Positions 8,643 through 16,418 are shown, counted from the stretch's first letter. The stretch: DNA of 31,756 bases from an uncultured Clostridia bacterium (GCA_934149075.1 CAKPDR010000015.1:1-31756); one strand, 5' to 3'. Numbers and translations: made by a program. The notes: generated by a model not told the origin, from the letters alone.

Positions 8643-9269
8643 ATGAAAGAAAAACAGCAGTCAAAAGAAGAACTTGCAACAGGAACAAATAGTTTGCCTT
8701 TTGAAAAAGAACTAATTTCTTTAACCAAAACGGCAATAGTTAATGGTTATAGTCAAAATCAAGTAATTACTCTATTAAAACAGTATTGGAACAAAAATCT
8801 TCCAGACTTACCTGTAGAAAATGAAGATGAAATTGCTTTTCGGGAAAAAGTAGAAAGATTTATGAATGCAAAATACGAAGAATTTGATGTATTTTCTTAT
8901 AATCATTACTTTAAAGGCCAACCCTGGCTTTGGACAAAAACAGATAAGCTTAGTGCAGAAATAAAAAGAAAATTCATCTATGAAGTGTGTTGTACAATTT
9001 ACAAGGGGTTCAAGATGGAAGATTCATTTGATAGGGATGCTCTAAAAAAAGTAAATGTTGAAAGAACAAAAATGATGTTTCCAGAATTAAAAGGGCACAC
9101 TCTGTTGTATTATTTGGTTTTAATTCAACTATTAGGATATGCTTATTATTATGAAGTTGAAGATGAAAAAAAGGATGCACTTGATAACTATCTTAGTAAA
9201 TTTGAGTTGCATGGAAAAGATGATGAGGATGTAGTCAAATTTGTATGGATAGTAGAAAATTTTGGCTAA
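8643..9269 (+). CDS. Hypothetical protein, 208 residues
   Basis: I do not recognise this family. The protein is soluble by appearance, with no signal peptide or membrane segment, acidic toward the C-terminus (EVEDEKKDALDNYL, GKDDEDVV) and predicted mainly helical. It has its own promoter, a strong AGGAGG SD 9 bases before the ATG, and its own terminator, so it is a free-standing unit. It runs against the direction of the whole division cluster and separates murA from ftsQ, which looks like a later insertion. No repeats or mobile genes flank it. Confidence 0.6.
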   Translation: MKEKQQSKEELATGTNSLPFEKELISLTKTAIVNGYSQNQVITLLKQYWNKNLPDLPVENEDEIAFREKVERFMNAKYEEFDVFSYNHYFKGQPWLWTKTDKLSAEIKRKFIYEVCCTIYKGFKMEDSFDRDALKKVNVERTKMMFPELKGHTLLYYLVLIQLLGYAYYYEVEDEKKDALDNYLSKFELHGKDDEDVVKFVWIVENFG

Positions 9270-9275
9270 AATCAG

Positions 9276-9307
9276 ATAGGAATGTGCTTTAATAAGTACA
9301 TTCCTAT
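9276..9307 (+). terminator. Terminator of the orphan gene
   Basis: Arms ATAGGAATGT (9276-9285) and ACATTCCTAT (9298-9307) form a 10-bp stem, followed by TTTTAG. It lies directly after the stop codon of the plus-strand gene. Confidence 0.75.
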
Positions 9308-9350
9308 TTTAGTGTAACTAACCTTACAAATGTGCACAATAGCTGTATTA

Positions 9351-10262
9351 TTATTTTTCAAATACAATATTAGATCCCAATTTTCTTAATTTGTCTTCTA
9401 TATTTTCATACCCTCTTAAGATATAATGCACATTATCAACTTGTGTAATACCTTTAGCCACAAGAGCCTCTATAACCAGTGCGGCTCCACCTCTTAAATC
9501 TGATGCAACAACATTTGCTCCTTGTATTCTCCTTGTTCCTTTTATTACTGCTGTTCTTCCCTCCACTTTAATCTTTGCACCCATTCTATTTAATTCTTGA
9601 ATATATTTATATCTATTTTCAAATATATTTTCTGTTATTATTGAAGTTCCTTTTGCAGTTGTAAGCAAAGCTCCAAATATTGATTGCATATCTGTTGGAA
9701 ATCCTGGGTATGGCATTGTTTTTATATCAACTGCTTTTATCTTTTTATGTGCATTTATTAATACATAATTCTTTCCAACATCCAATGTACAATTTGCTTC
9801 TTCTAATTTATCTAATATTGGTTCTATATGTTTTGGATTCACATTTGTTATTTTTATTTTTCCACCTGTAATTGCTCCTGCAACCAAATATGTCCCCGCT
9901 TCGATTCTATCTGGCATAATATTATAACTTATTTCTGCTAATTTCTTCACTCCCGTTATTTCAACCCTATCTGTTCCTGCTCCTTTTATCTTTGCACCAG
10001 CTTTGTTTAAAAATTTAGCCATGTCTTCTATTTCTGGCTCTTTTGCTGCATTTGTTAATATCGTAGTCCCTTCTGCTAAACATGCTGATAATATTATATT
10101 TTCTGTTGCTCCTACACTTGGAAAATCTAAATGTATTTGTGCTCCTATTATTTTTTCTGTATTACAAATTATTTCTCCATATTCTTCTTTAATATTTATA
10201 CCTAATTTTTCAAACCCTTTTAAATGTAAATCTATTGGTCTTGAACCAATTTCACATCCTCC
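9351..10262 (-). pseudogene. murA: murA, 3' part (from the catalytic Cys onward), displaced by the element
   Basis: This stretch encodes the last 303 or so residues of UDP-N-acetylglucosamine 1-carboxyvinyltransferase, the first committed step of peptidoglycan synthesis. Read from the att core it gives GGCEIGSRPIDLHLKG, the active-site loop with the catalytic Cys (codon 10254-10256; Cys115 in E. coli). It then continues through PEIEDMAKFL, FPTDMQ (the catalytic Asp loop) to RGYENIEDKLRKLG with the conserved Arg. No frame breaks are seen. It has no ATG, GTG or TTG before the Met at 10022, so the Cys loop cannot be translated from a normal start. Its 5' part lies at 21608-21946. Precise excision of the element would rebuild a normal gene of about 416 codons. 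Confidence 0.93.
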
Positions 10263-10287
10263 TGTTTGTGATAGTTTGTGGGTACAT
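10238..10287 (-). other. Left attachment site (murA 3' / integrase end)
   Basis: The CAGG core (plus CCTG at 10261-10264) joins murA sequence on the left to element sequence on the right. The element arm, read toward the core, is ATGTACCCACAAACTATC..., which matches the arm at the other end (15 of 23 positions). The integrase stop codon lies on the chromosomal side of the core. Confidence 0.85.
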
Positions 10288-11898
10288 AAATTTTAAGTGG
10301 AATGCTAGACCTCCATTTTCGTAAAGTTCTTTATACATTTCTTCGTTCAGGTTATATTCTTCTTTTTGCTCCTTGGTTATTTCTTGTGGGGCAAATACTA
10401 CTATTTTATCAAATAACCTTGATAATTCTTCTTTGGTTAATCCATTTTTCTTGATGTCATCAATTGCTTTAAATATTAAGTCTTCTTTATCTTCTAGTTT
10501 ATTTAATGTGTTAAATTTTGTTTCCGCCTCTTGTAATTTTTCTTTTTCGTTTTTTATTTTGCTATCTAGCTCTTGTTTCTTTTCTTTAAATAAGAATTCT
10601 GGTATTAAATCATTTAGCTTATCATCATATATTTGTTTATATTGTTTTTGATATTTCTCTAGATTTGCTTTTGATTTATTTAACTCTTTTTCAAGTGTTA
10701 CCTTATTTGTACTTATTGCTTTTACGTTATCCATTACAAAGCTTTTAAATTCTGGATTACTTACTAAATTATCTATATATGCATTTACAATTTGGTCTAA
10801 ATATTCTATTCTCATTCTGTGTGGCTTGCAACCATAGTCTTGTCTTATATCTTCTTTTATCGCACCTTCATTGCTATATTTTTTACACAAATAACTATCT
10901 GGTCTTTTTCTAGTTCCTGATGTTCCTTTTCTTTTATACATTGCAGTTCCACATCTTCCACAATATAAAAGTCCTGAATATAAATTATTTTCTACATCTA
11001 CAAATTTAAATCCATTATTATATTTATCACTTTCTTTTTTTCTTTTTGCTCTTATTTTCTGCACTTTTTCAAATAATTCTTTATCAATAATTGGCTCATG
11101 ATGATTTTCTATAATAGTCCATTCTTCTTGTTCTTTTACTCTTGTTTTTTTAGATTTAAAACTTACCTTTTCAGTAGTCCCGCCTACATAATCTCCAATA
11201 TATCTTCTATCATCCAATATTCTTACAATATGTTGTGCTTTCCAGTTTCGTGTTTGTTTTGCATTTGCAAAGTTCCTACTTTGTGATGGTGTTGGTATTC
11301 CTTTTTTATTTAAATATGTTGCAATTTTTTGATATCCCCAACATTTTGAGTATAACTCAAATATTTCTTGTACTACTGGTGCTGTTTCGTTATTTATAAC
11401 TAATTGTTTTCCAACTTTGTCGTAACCATATATTGCTTTTACAAGTAAATCTCCTTCTTCAATTTTGTGTCTTAAATTTCTCCTTATATTTTTACTGTCA
11501 TCTCTTGCTCTTCTTTCATTAAACCAAGCATATAGTCCAAACATTTCCTCATTGTATTGTTCATCTTCAAATATTATTTCTACACCTTGTTCTTCTAGGT
11601 ATTCTACAAATTCTAATGCTTCTCTTTGATTTCTTCCAAGTCTTGCAGAGTTTTTGAATATAATAACATCAATTTCTTTATTCTTTGCCTTTTCTCTAAT
11701 ATCATCAAATCTACTAAAATCAGTTCCGCTTTTATCATCATCCATTATGATATCAACTATATTTGTGTATCCATGACTTTTACAATATTTTACTAGCAAG
11801 TCTCTTTGTGTTTCGATTCTTTCATAGTTTTCTCCATAGTCATCACGACTTTCTCTACAATATATTATTACTCTTTTTTCTTCATTAGATTTTTGCAT
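10252..11898 (-). CDS. Large serine recombinase (site-specific integrase)
   Basis: The product has 548 residues. The N-terminal resolvase domain starts VIIYCRESRDD, with catalytic Ser17 and the Arg of that motif; NSARLGRNQREALEF near 100 is the second active-site block. A recombinase domain with KKGIPTPSQSRNF and a zinc ribbon CGRCGTAMYKRKG near 318-330 follow, then a long coiled coil (about 395-470), which in this family controls integration versus excision. The SD GGAGGG is 7 bases before the ATG. Its last codons, NRRM-stop, come from murA DNA across the att core. A near-ideal promoter overlaps nested inverted repeats upstream. Confidence 0.96.
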   Translation of the reverse strand: MQKSNEEKRVIIYCRESRDDYGENYERIETQRDLLVKYCKSHGYTNIVDIIMDDDKSGTDFSRFDDIREKAKNKEIDVIIFKNSARLGRNQREALEFVEYLEEQGVEIIFEDEQYNEEMFGLYAWFNERRARDDSKNIRRNLRHKIEEGDLLVKAIYGYDKVGKQLVINNETAPVVQEIFELYSKCWGYQKIATYLNKKGIPTPSQSRNFANAKQTRNWKAQHIVRILDDRRYIGDYVGGTTEKVSFKSKKTRVKEQEEWTIIENHHEPIIDKELFEKVQKIRAKRKKESDKYNNGFKFVDVENNLYSGLLYCGRCGTAMYKRKGTSGTRKRPDSYLCKKYSNEGAIKEDIRQDYGCKPHRMRIEYLDQIVNAYIDNLVSNPEFKSFVMDNVKAISTNKVTLEKELNKSKANLEKYQKQYKQIYDDKLNDLIPEFLFKEKKQELDSKIKNEKEKLQEAETKFNTLNKLEDKEDLIFKAIDDIKKNGLTKEELSRLFDKIVVFAPQEITKEQKEEYNLNEEMYKELYENGGLAFHLKFMYPQTITNRRM

Positions 11899-11974
11899 AG
11901 CTTAACCCTCCAATTTTATATATGTTTCAAAATGTATCAATAACATTTTATTTTTAATATATTTTATTGTTGCT

Positions 11975-12003
11975 ATTATACGTCAAAAGTTCTAAAATTT
12001 CAA
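11975..12003 (-). promoter_or_regulatory. Integrase promoter
   Basis: TTGAAA, 17 bases, TATAAT on the minus strand, 77 bases before the integrase start. The spacer and -35 lie inside two interleaved inverted repeats, which are likely repressor sites. Confidence 0.8.
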
Positions 12004-12029
12004 TATTTTTGACGTAATTTTAGAACTTT
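11981..12029. repeat. Interleaved inverted repeats over the integrase promoter
   Basis: CGTCAAAA (11981-11988) pairs with TTTTGACG (12007-12014), and AAAGTTCTAAAATT (11986-11999) pairs with AATTTTAGAACTTT (12016-12029). The two pairs are interleaved (A-B-A'-B'), so they cannot form one simple hairpin. They cover the -35 and spacer and suggest tandem operators. Confidence 0.75.
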
Positions 12030-12032
12030 TTT

Positions 12033-12078
12033 AGTTGGTAACAATTTATTACCAACTGGTTAGAAAAGCTAACCAGTT
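12033..12078. terminator. Pair of hairpins between the antirepressor and integrase genes
   Basis: AGTTGGTAA (12033-12041) pairs with TTACCAACT (12049-12057). AACTGGTTAG (12054-12063) pairs with CTAACCAGTT (12069-12078), a perfect 10-bp stem with a 5-base loop followed by a T-rich run on the plus strand. The two overlap by 4 bases, so they are mutually exclusive. Confidence 0.6.
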
Positions 12079-12124
12079 TATTTATATTTTTTCTTTATTT
12101 TTCAGATGACTACAATTTGAAGTT

Positions 12125-12149
12125 AACTGGTAATAGGCTGTTACCAGTT
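12125..12149 (-). terminator. Hairpin after the antirepressor gene
   Basis: AACTGGTAA (12125-12133) pairs with TTACCAGTT (12141-12149) around a 7-base loop, just past the stop codon at 12161. Its arms are related to the two hairpins at 12033-12078. Confidence 0.5.
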
Positions 12150-12160
12150 GATTAAAATAA

Positions 12161-13039
12161 CTAATCATCTGAATCTTCATTTTTATCAGAAATCTTTTTA
12201 GTTTTTTCATCTTCTATATATTTATAATTCAATTTATTAGACTTTGTTACAACTGATTCTCCAAGATTTTTTTCAATATCATCTCTTGCAACCTTTGCAG
12301 CATGTCCTCCCATTTTAGCTACTTTAATATTTTCTTTTAATCCATTTGGCCTTTGCTTAGCTGCTAGTCTTTTGGTAGCTTCTTCAGATAAATCTGTTAA
12401 TATAAGTTCTATATTATCCATATTGTCTCTTAAGCTTTCCTTCCTTAATCCTTTATATTGCTTATATTCTTTAGCTGTCATGCCTGACCATTCTTTGTAT
12501 ATTTCATTTGTTAATATTGCATATTCAATATTATTTTCTATACCATTTTCTTTCCATACATCTGTTAATTTTTTTCTTTCTTGAATTGATTTTATTCTTT
12601 TTGCAATCCAATCTTCATCATAACCTTTTGTACGATATAAATCTATTGCTCTTTGTAATGCAATTGAAGGATCAAAAGTTTCATCAATTCTTTCTTTTCC
12701 TAAATGTGCTAACCATTGTTTAATTGGTTCCGCATTCTTTGATGGAATTGATTCAATTATACGAAACATTCCTTCTATATCTGTAACATCTGTTTCACGA
12801 TATTTTCCATCTTGTGCTTTTAATTTCAACTGTCCGATTTTTTCGGACACTTCAAAACCTTCTTTAATTAGATTGCTTTTTAAGTCACTCCAATATTTTC
12901 TTGGCCTATTACTTCCAGATATTACACTAACAATATCTACAACACTTATAAAATATTTTTCTTGTTCTTTGTCCCAAATTGTTCTTATGGTTTCATTATT
13001 AAAAATTTTATTTACTAAATGCATTTTATTTTCATCCAT
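12161..13039 (-). CDS. BRO-type antirepressor (Bro-N domain) protein
   Basis: The product has 292 residues. The N-terminal part (about 10-110) has IRTIWDKEQEKYFISVVDIVSVI, then NRPRKYWSDLK and DVTDIEGMFRIIESIPSKNAEPIKQWLAHLG, the layout of Bro-N/phage antirepressor domains in prophages and integrative elements. The C-terminal half, with DVWKENGIENNIEYAILTNEIYKEWSG and a later GGHAAKVAR, resembles the C-terminal region of DinD-like proteins. A role in derepressing the element after DNA damage is an inference from the family. The mRNA leader holds a 12-bp palindrome abutting the SD. The acidic tail ends DKNEDSDD. Confidence 0.82.
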   Translation of the reverse strand: MDENKMHLVNKIFNNETIRTIWDKEQEKYFISVVDIVSVISGSNRPRKYWSDLKSNLIKEGFEVSEKIGQLKLKAQDGKYRETDVTDIEGMFRIIESIPSKNAEPIKQWLAHLGKERIDETFDPSIALQRAIDLYRTKGYDEDWIAKRIKSIQERKKLTDVWKENGIENNIEYAILTNEIYKEWSGMTAKEYKQYKGLRKESLRDNMDNIELILTDLSEEATKRLAAKQRPNGLKENIKVAKMGGHAAKVARDDIEKNLGESVVTKSNKLNYKYIEDEKTKKISDKNEDSDD

Positions 13040-13055
13040 TCTTTACCTCTTTTCC

Positions 13056-13086
13056 TCCAGTTGTTCGGAAATTGCGAACAACTGGA
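13056..13086 (-). promoter_or_regulatory. 12-bp palindrome in the antirepressor leader
   Basis: TCCAGTTGTTCG (13056-13067) and CGAACAACTGGA (13075-13086) are perfect inverted repeats with a 7-base spacer. On the mRNA the 3' arm runs straight into the GGAGG/AGAGG SD region before the ATG at 13039. It may be a protein operator just past the start of transcription, or a hairpin that limits translation. Confidence 0.75.
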
Positions 13087-13106
13087 AATCTCTTTTATTT
13101 ATTCTA

Positions 13107-13135
13107 TTTATATCATAAATTTTAACTTTTTCCAA
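13107..13135 (-). promoter_or_regulatory. Promoter of the antirepressor gene
   Basis: TTGGAA, 17 bases, TATAAA on the minus strand. The predicted start of transcription is about 15 bases ahead of the palindrome at 13056-13086. Confidence 0.55.
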
Positions 13136-13162
13136 TACTTTTGCGAAATTTTGTTCTTGATT

Positions 13163-13324
13163 TTATCTATGTTTTTGCTTTATTCTGTCAGAAATAATAT
13201 CGGTAAATACCTGTTTATAATCTTCAGTTTCATCGTTATTAGATTTCGGACATACAAATACCGCAAATGGTATTTTCCCTTTTCTCTTTCTGGAACTATT
13301 TGAATTTTCTTCTTTTACATTCAA
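13163..13324 (-). CDS. Small basic hypothetical protein
   Basis: The likely start is TTG at 13324, 5 bases after an AGAGAGGTGG SD, giving about 53 residues. A longer reading from ATG at 13372 would run through an operator-like palindrome and that SD, so it is less likely. The protein is rich in S, N and R/K near its start (SNSSRKRKGKIPFAVFVCPKS) and has no domain I recognise. It lies between the HTH gene and the antirepressor gene, in the regulatory part of the element. Confidence 0.45.
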   Translation of the reverse strand: MNVKEENSNSSRKRKGKIPFAVFVCPKSNNDETEDYKQVFTDIISDRIKQKHR

Positions 13325-13352
13325 TCGCACCACCTCTCTTAAAAATATTCTC

Positions 13353-13370
13353 GTCATACTTAAATATGAC
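13353..13370. promoter_or_regulatory. Operator-like palindrome GTCATA-N6-TATGAC
   Basis: Perfect 6-bp arms flank a 6-base spacer; outer TTAAAAAT / ATTTTTAA add weaker symmetry. It lies just upstream of the small gene at 13163-13324. Confidence 0.5.
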
Positions 13371-13384
13371 ATTTTTAAGGCATA

Positions 13385-13428
13385 CTAAAAAGCAAGTCAT
13401 TTACTTGTACATAAATGCTTGCTTTTAG
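13385..13428 (-). terminator. Terminator after the HTH gene
   Basis: CTAAAAAGCAAG (13385-13396) pairs with CTTGCTTTTAG (13418-13428) with one bulged base. On the minus strand the stem ends in TTTTTAG. It lies 31 bases past the stop of the HTH gene. Confidence 0.6.
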
Positions 13429-13459
13429 TTGATTTTTTGGAACCTTATTTTGAACATGA

Positions 13460-13804
13460 CTATACTAAGTATCTTTTAGACATTTCAATTGCATGTTGAT
13501 ATTGTAAATGTCTAATATACTCTAGTTCGTAGTCTTCTTGTGCTTTCAAAATTTTTGTTCTTAACTTCCTGTTTGTCTTTTTTCTCTTAAGATAATTTTT
13601 ATATTTTATCTCACTTCTTATTTGTTTTTCATTTTCATAATCAGGATGTCCTTTTAAAACTTTAGATACATATTGTGGGCTTACTCCTAACTCTTTTGAA
13701 ATACAAACACAGTTAAACTTCTTTTCAAAATACAATTCACAAATTTTCTGCCTTTTGCTGTCTGGTTTGATTACATACCTCCTTTCAAAAATAGTAATCA
13801 ACAA
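13460..13804 (-). CDS. HTH-domain regulator of the element
   Basis: The reading gives 114 residues from a TTG. The helix-turn-helix is clear: KFNCVCISKELGVSPQYVSKVLKGHPDY (about 29-56), the SPQYVSK segment being the recognition helix of small phage-type regulators. The C-terminal half is basic and helical (KRKKTNRKLRTKILKAQ). The start is not settled. A perfect AAAGGAGG lies inside the reading frame at codons 7-9, and the codons 5-10 bases after it are not normal starts. A good promoter lies about 95 bases upstream. It may set the lysogeny-like state of the element. Confidence 0.7.
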   Translation of the reverse strand: MLITIFERRYVIKPDSKRQKICELYFEKKFNCVCISKELGVSPQYVSKVLKGHPDYENEKQIRSEIKYKNYLKRKKTNRKLRTKILKAQEDYELEYIRHLQYQHAIEMSKRYLV

Positions 13805-13895
13805 TTCTTATTTTTTGAAAATTTGACTTTTTTGTATTCCATTCATTTTTTATAAACTCTTTAAGTCTTCGTGTAAACTTTTTGTTGACATTGTT

Positions 13896-13924
13896 ATTGT
13901 ACCACATTTTTTTCATTATTTCAA
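13896..13924 (-). promoter_or_regulatory. Promoter of the HTH gene
   Basis: TTGAAA, 17 bases, TACAAT on the minus strand, ahead of the HTH gene. Confidence 0.7.
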
Positions 13925-14020
13925 TAAACACGTCAAAATTTTTATAAATCCTTATTTTTCAATCCTTTAAACGCAATTAAAGTATGGTTTTTATTTTTTT
14001 TAACTTCTTTATTCTATTTA

Positions 14021-14663
14021 CTATTTCCTCATATTAAATGGTCTTTCATTACCCTTTGTCATTATTTTTAATTCTTCTAATATTTCTTTTAAATATGGTA
14101 TGTAATATTATCTTTACTTGTGTTCATGTATGATATATCTAAACCATAAGAGCTAGCTTGCATGATACACTCTAATTTATCCAATTGTCTTATAAATTGA
14201 GATACTTCTTTTTTTTTGCTTTTCATATTCTTCCCATATTTGTAAAAAATCATTTTCAAAATCAATAGTGGATAATAATCTTTCTATTGACTTCTTTTCC
14301 AATTCATGTTTTCTTTCCTTTGTAATATAAATCTCCTGCATAAATTTCTCCTAGTTCATGTATTATTGATAATTTCATACACTTTGTAATGTCATATCCT
14401 AATTTATATTTTTCTATAACACTTATTGCAAGCATCGACAAACTCCACGAATGATCTGCTATGCTTTCTATTTCTCCAATACGTTCTGGTCCTAATAAAT
14501 TTTTTATCCATCCTTGCCTGTATATATTTTTTAAATAATTAAATTGATAATAAAACTTAATTAAATCATTTTGTATATTCCTATCTTTATAATTATTATA
14601 AGCTGAAGTTCTTTTTATATAATTTGAATTATTTTCATCTCTTAACATCTTTTCTTGGTTCAT
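14021..14663 (-). pseudogene. HD-domain (HDDC2/YfbR-like) phosphohydrolase, frame broken three times
   Basis: The first 119 codons (14304-14663) encode RIGEIESIADHSWSLSMLAISV, with the metal-binding His, and LSIIHELGEIYAGD, where a Glu replaces the Asp of the HD pair. After an extra A in GAAAACATG the frame shifts and continues with KHELEKKSIERLLSTID. After a run of 9 A it shifts again to KKEVSQFIRQLDKLECIMQASSYG, a hallmark of this family. After a third break it ends with LKEILEELKIMTKGNERPF and a stop at 14021. The summed length, about 214 codons, is that of 5'-deoxynucleotidase-like HD proteins. Start ATG overlaps the upstream stop (ATGA), so it was once translationally coupled to the intact HD gene. 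Confidence 0.85.
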
Positions 14664-15451
14664 AATTTCTCTCCTAATCTTGAATTTAAATATTCTTTAG
14701 CACATTTTCTAATTTGTTCCATTTTTACTCTTGTATCTTCATTTTTATAATCTATTCTGTCTATTAATATATCTATATAATTTTTATCTTTTATATATTT
14801 TAATGATATATTATAATAAAAATCAAATATAAATGCAATAACACATATCCAAAAATCAATTTGTGTTTCTCTATCTTCTAATTTTATACATTTATGATGC
14901 ATAAAATCATTATAGACTCTTGAAGATATCTTTTCATAGTTTATTGTCTCTGGATTATATCTGCTTGGAAATATATTTTTAAAATGTTCTGTTTCTTTTA
15001 CTCTAAAATTATCAAGTTTATCTGCATCTCTAATAATTTTACAATGTAATATTTCCTTTTCTTCTAATCCTTCTTCTATTTCATATTTGTTATGGTTATA
15101 TATTGATTTTTTTATTATATTATCATATTTATTATTCTCAATAAATTGCCTAATTAGCCCGTCATCAAATAGAACTTTTACACCATAATTTGCATGATCA
15201 AAACTTTTATTATCTAGAAAATCATTAGTCTGTTTTACTTGTTCAAATCTGCCAAGATCATGTAATAATGCTATTATTTTTGCTAATTCGATATTTTCAT
15301 TATCTAATTTCAATTCTGTTGCGATATATTCACTTTGCTTAACTACTTCATATGTATGCTTTATCTTTAATTTTATATTTCCATCTTCTATATCATAGTC
15401 TTTTAAATATTTTTTGAACATTTCCTGTGCTTTAAGAAAATTTATCATCAT
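14660..15451 (-). CDS. HD-domain phosphohydrolase
   Basis: The product has about 263 residues. The HD signature reads HTYEVVKQSEYIA (first His), AKIIALLHDLGRFEQ (HD pair), SIYNHNKYEI (downstream His) and RDADKLDNFRV (final Asp), so all metal ligands of an HDIG-type domain are present. Such proteins cleave phosphate from nucleotides; the exact substrate cannot be read from sequence. The ATG at 15451 is chosen because GGAGG lies 5 bases before it; an upstream TTG would place that SD inside the gene. It overlaps the decayed HD gene at ATGA and belongs to the operon that starts with the replication genes. Confidence 0.8.
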   Translation of the reverse strand: MMINFLKAQEMFKKYLKDYDIEDGNIKLKIKHTYEVVKQSEYIATELKLDNENIELAKIIALLHDLGRFEQVKQTNDFLDNKSFDHANYGVKVLFDDGLIRQFIENNKYDNIIKKSIYNHNKYEIEEGLEEKEILHCKIIRDADKLDNFRVKETEHFKNIFPSRYNPETINYEKISSRVYNDFMHHKCIKLEDRETQIDFWICVIAFIFDFYYNISLKYIKDKNYIDILIDRIDYKNEDTRVKMEQIRKCAKEYLNSRLGEKL

Positions 15452-15545
15452 CTTTACCTCCAAAACTAATTCTTTTTTTATTTATATCATAAATCGCATG
15501 ACTTTCATAGTCTTTTATTTATATTTATTATAAAATCTGGAATTC

Positions 15546-16418
15546 TTATCCTCCTCTTCTATAATCGATTTTATACTGTAAATCACTATCTGAATAATAT
15601 TCAGTAATTGCATTATACAAACAACTAATCATAAAATTTGTACTATTATGTATTTGAGTATCTGGTCTTAAATAATTCAACTTATCAAAAGCATAAAAAA
15701 TAATAGAAGCATTTAATAACTGCATTCTGCCTCTTACATTCTCCATTGGTAAAACTGCTTGTCCTATTTTCAGTTCCTTCGAATAAAACATTATATCCAA
15801 AGCATTTTCTACAATATTTCTCTGTTTTGGTTCAAATAAATATAATTCACATTTTTGTTTTATATTTTCTAAATTGAATTTATCTATTTCAGACTGACTA
15901 ACATCAGCTTTACTATATTCTTTATTTATTATATTTTTATTATTTGTTCGTAATTTCTCCGTATTATAAATCGGAGCTTCTACTTGGCAATAATAGTCGA
16001 TTTTACAATTTTCTAATTGGGCATTTTCCGCTTCTATTGTTACACTTTCTTTAGCATTCTTAATCACTGTGCTTTCATGTTCTATCTTACCAATAAAAAT
16101 CAAATTAGGCTTACCAAATCCTTGCTTTTCCTCTTTAATAAGATTCCTTTCTCTCAATTCTTTAAAAGCTCTAGTTACTGGTTTATCACTTAAATTCAAT
16201 TTTATTTGTATCTCTTTTCTTGTATAAATCAAATAAATTTCGCCATTATCATTTGTCCAATTATTTATTCTTGACAGATTCATTCTATTTAATAAAAATG
16301 AATAAATCACTTTGGCCTCTATACTTAAAGTCTTATATCTCTCATTTTCAAATAATTCCTGTGGCATTTGATAATAACTATTTTCTAATGTTTCATTTAT
16401 TTTATATAACATCATCAT
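15546..16418 (-). CDS. RepA_N-type replication initiator
   Basis: The product has about 290 residues. The N-terminal 100 residues follow the RepA_N pattern: YYQMPQELFENERYKTLSIEAKVIYSFLLNRM (split here for reading: YYQMPQELF, then LSIEAKVIYSFLLNRM), followed by GEIYLIYTRKEIQIKL, the winged helix VTRAFKELRERNLI and QGFGKPNLIFIG. This family initiates theta replication of Firmicutes plasmids and occurs in integrative elements. The C-terminus is less conserved. Three ATGs in a row (16418, 16415, 16412) follow a GGAGG that is itself encoded by the last codons (Gly-Gly-Glu) of the upstream gene, so the two genes overlap by 17 bases. Confidence 0.85.
   Translation of the reverse strand: MMMLYKINETLENSYYQMPQELFENERYKTLSIEAKVIYSFLLNRMNLSRINNWTNDNGEIYLIYTRKEIQIKLNLSDKPVTRAFKELRERNLIKEEKQGFGKPNLIFIGKIEHESTVIKNAKESVTIEAENAQLENCKIDYYCQVEAPIYNTEKLRTNNKNIINKEYSKADVSQSEIDKFNLENIKQKCELYLFEPKQRNIVENALDIMFYSKELKIGQAVLPMENVRGRMQLLNASIIFYAFDKLNYLRPDTQIHNSTNFMISCLYNAITEYYSDSDLQYKIDYRRGG

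Noticed and set aside
10252..10262. Restart of the murA 3' part at ATGTGA or ATT after AGGAGG
   Set aside because: The sequence AGGAGGATGTGAAATT looks like an SD plus start, but ATG runs into TGA at once and ATT would omit the catalytic Cys, so a working product is not expected.
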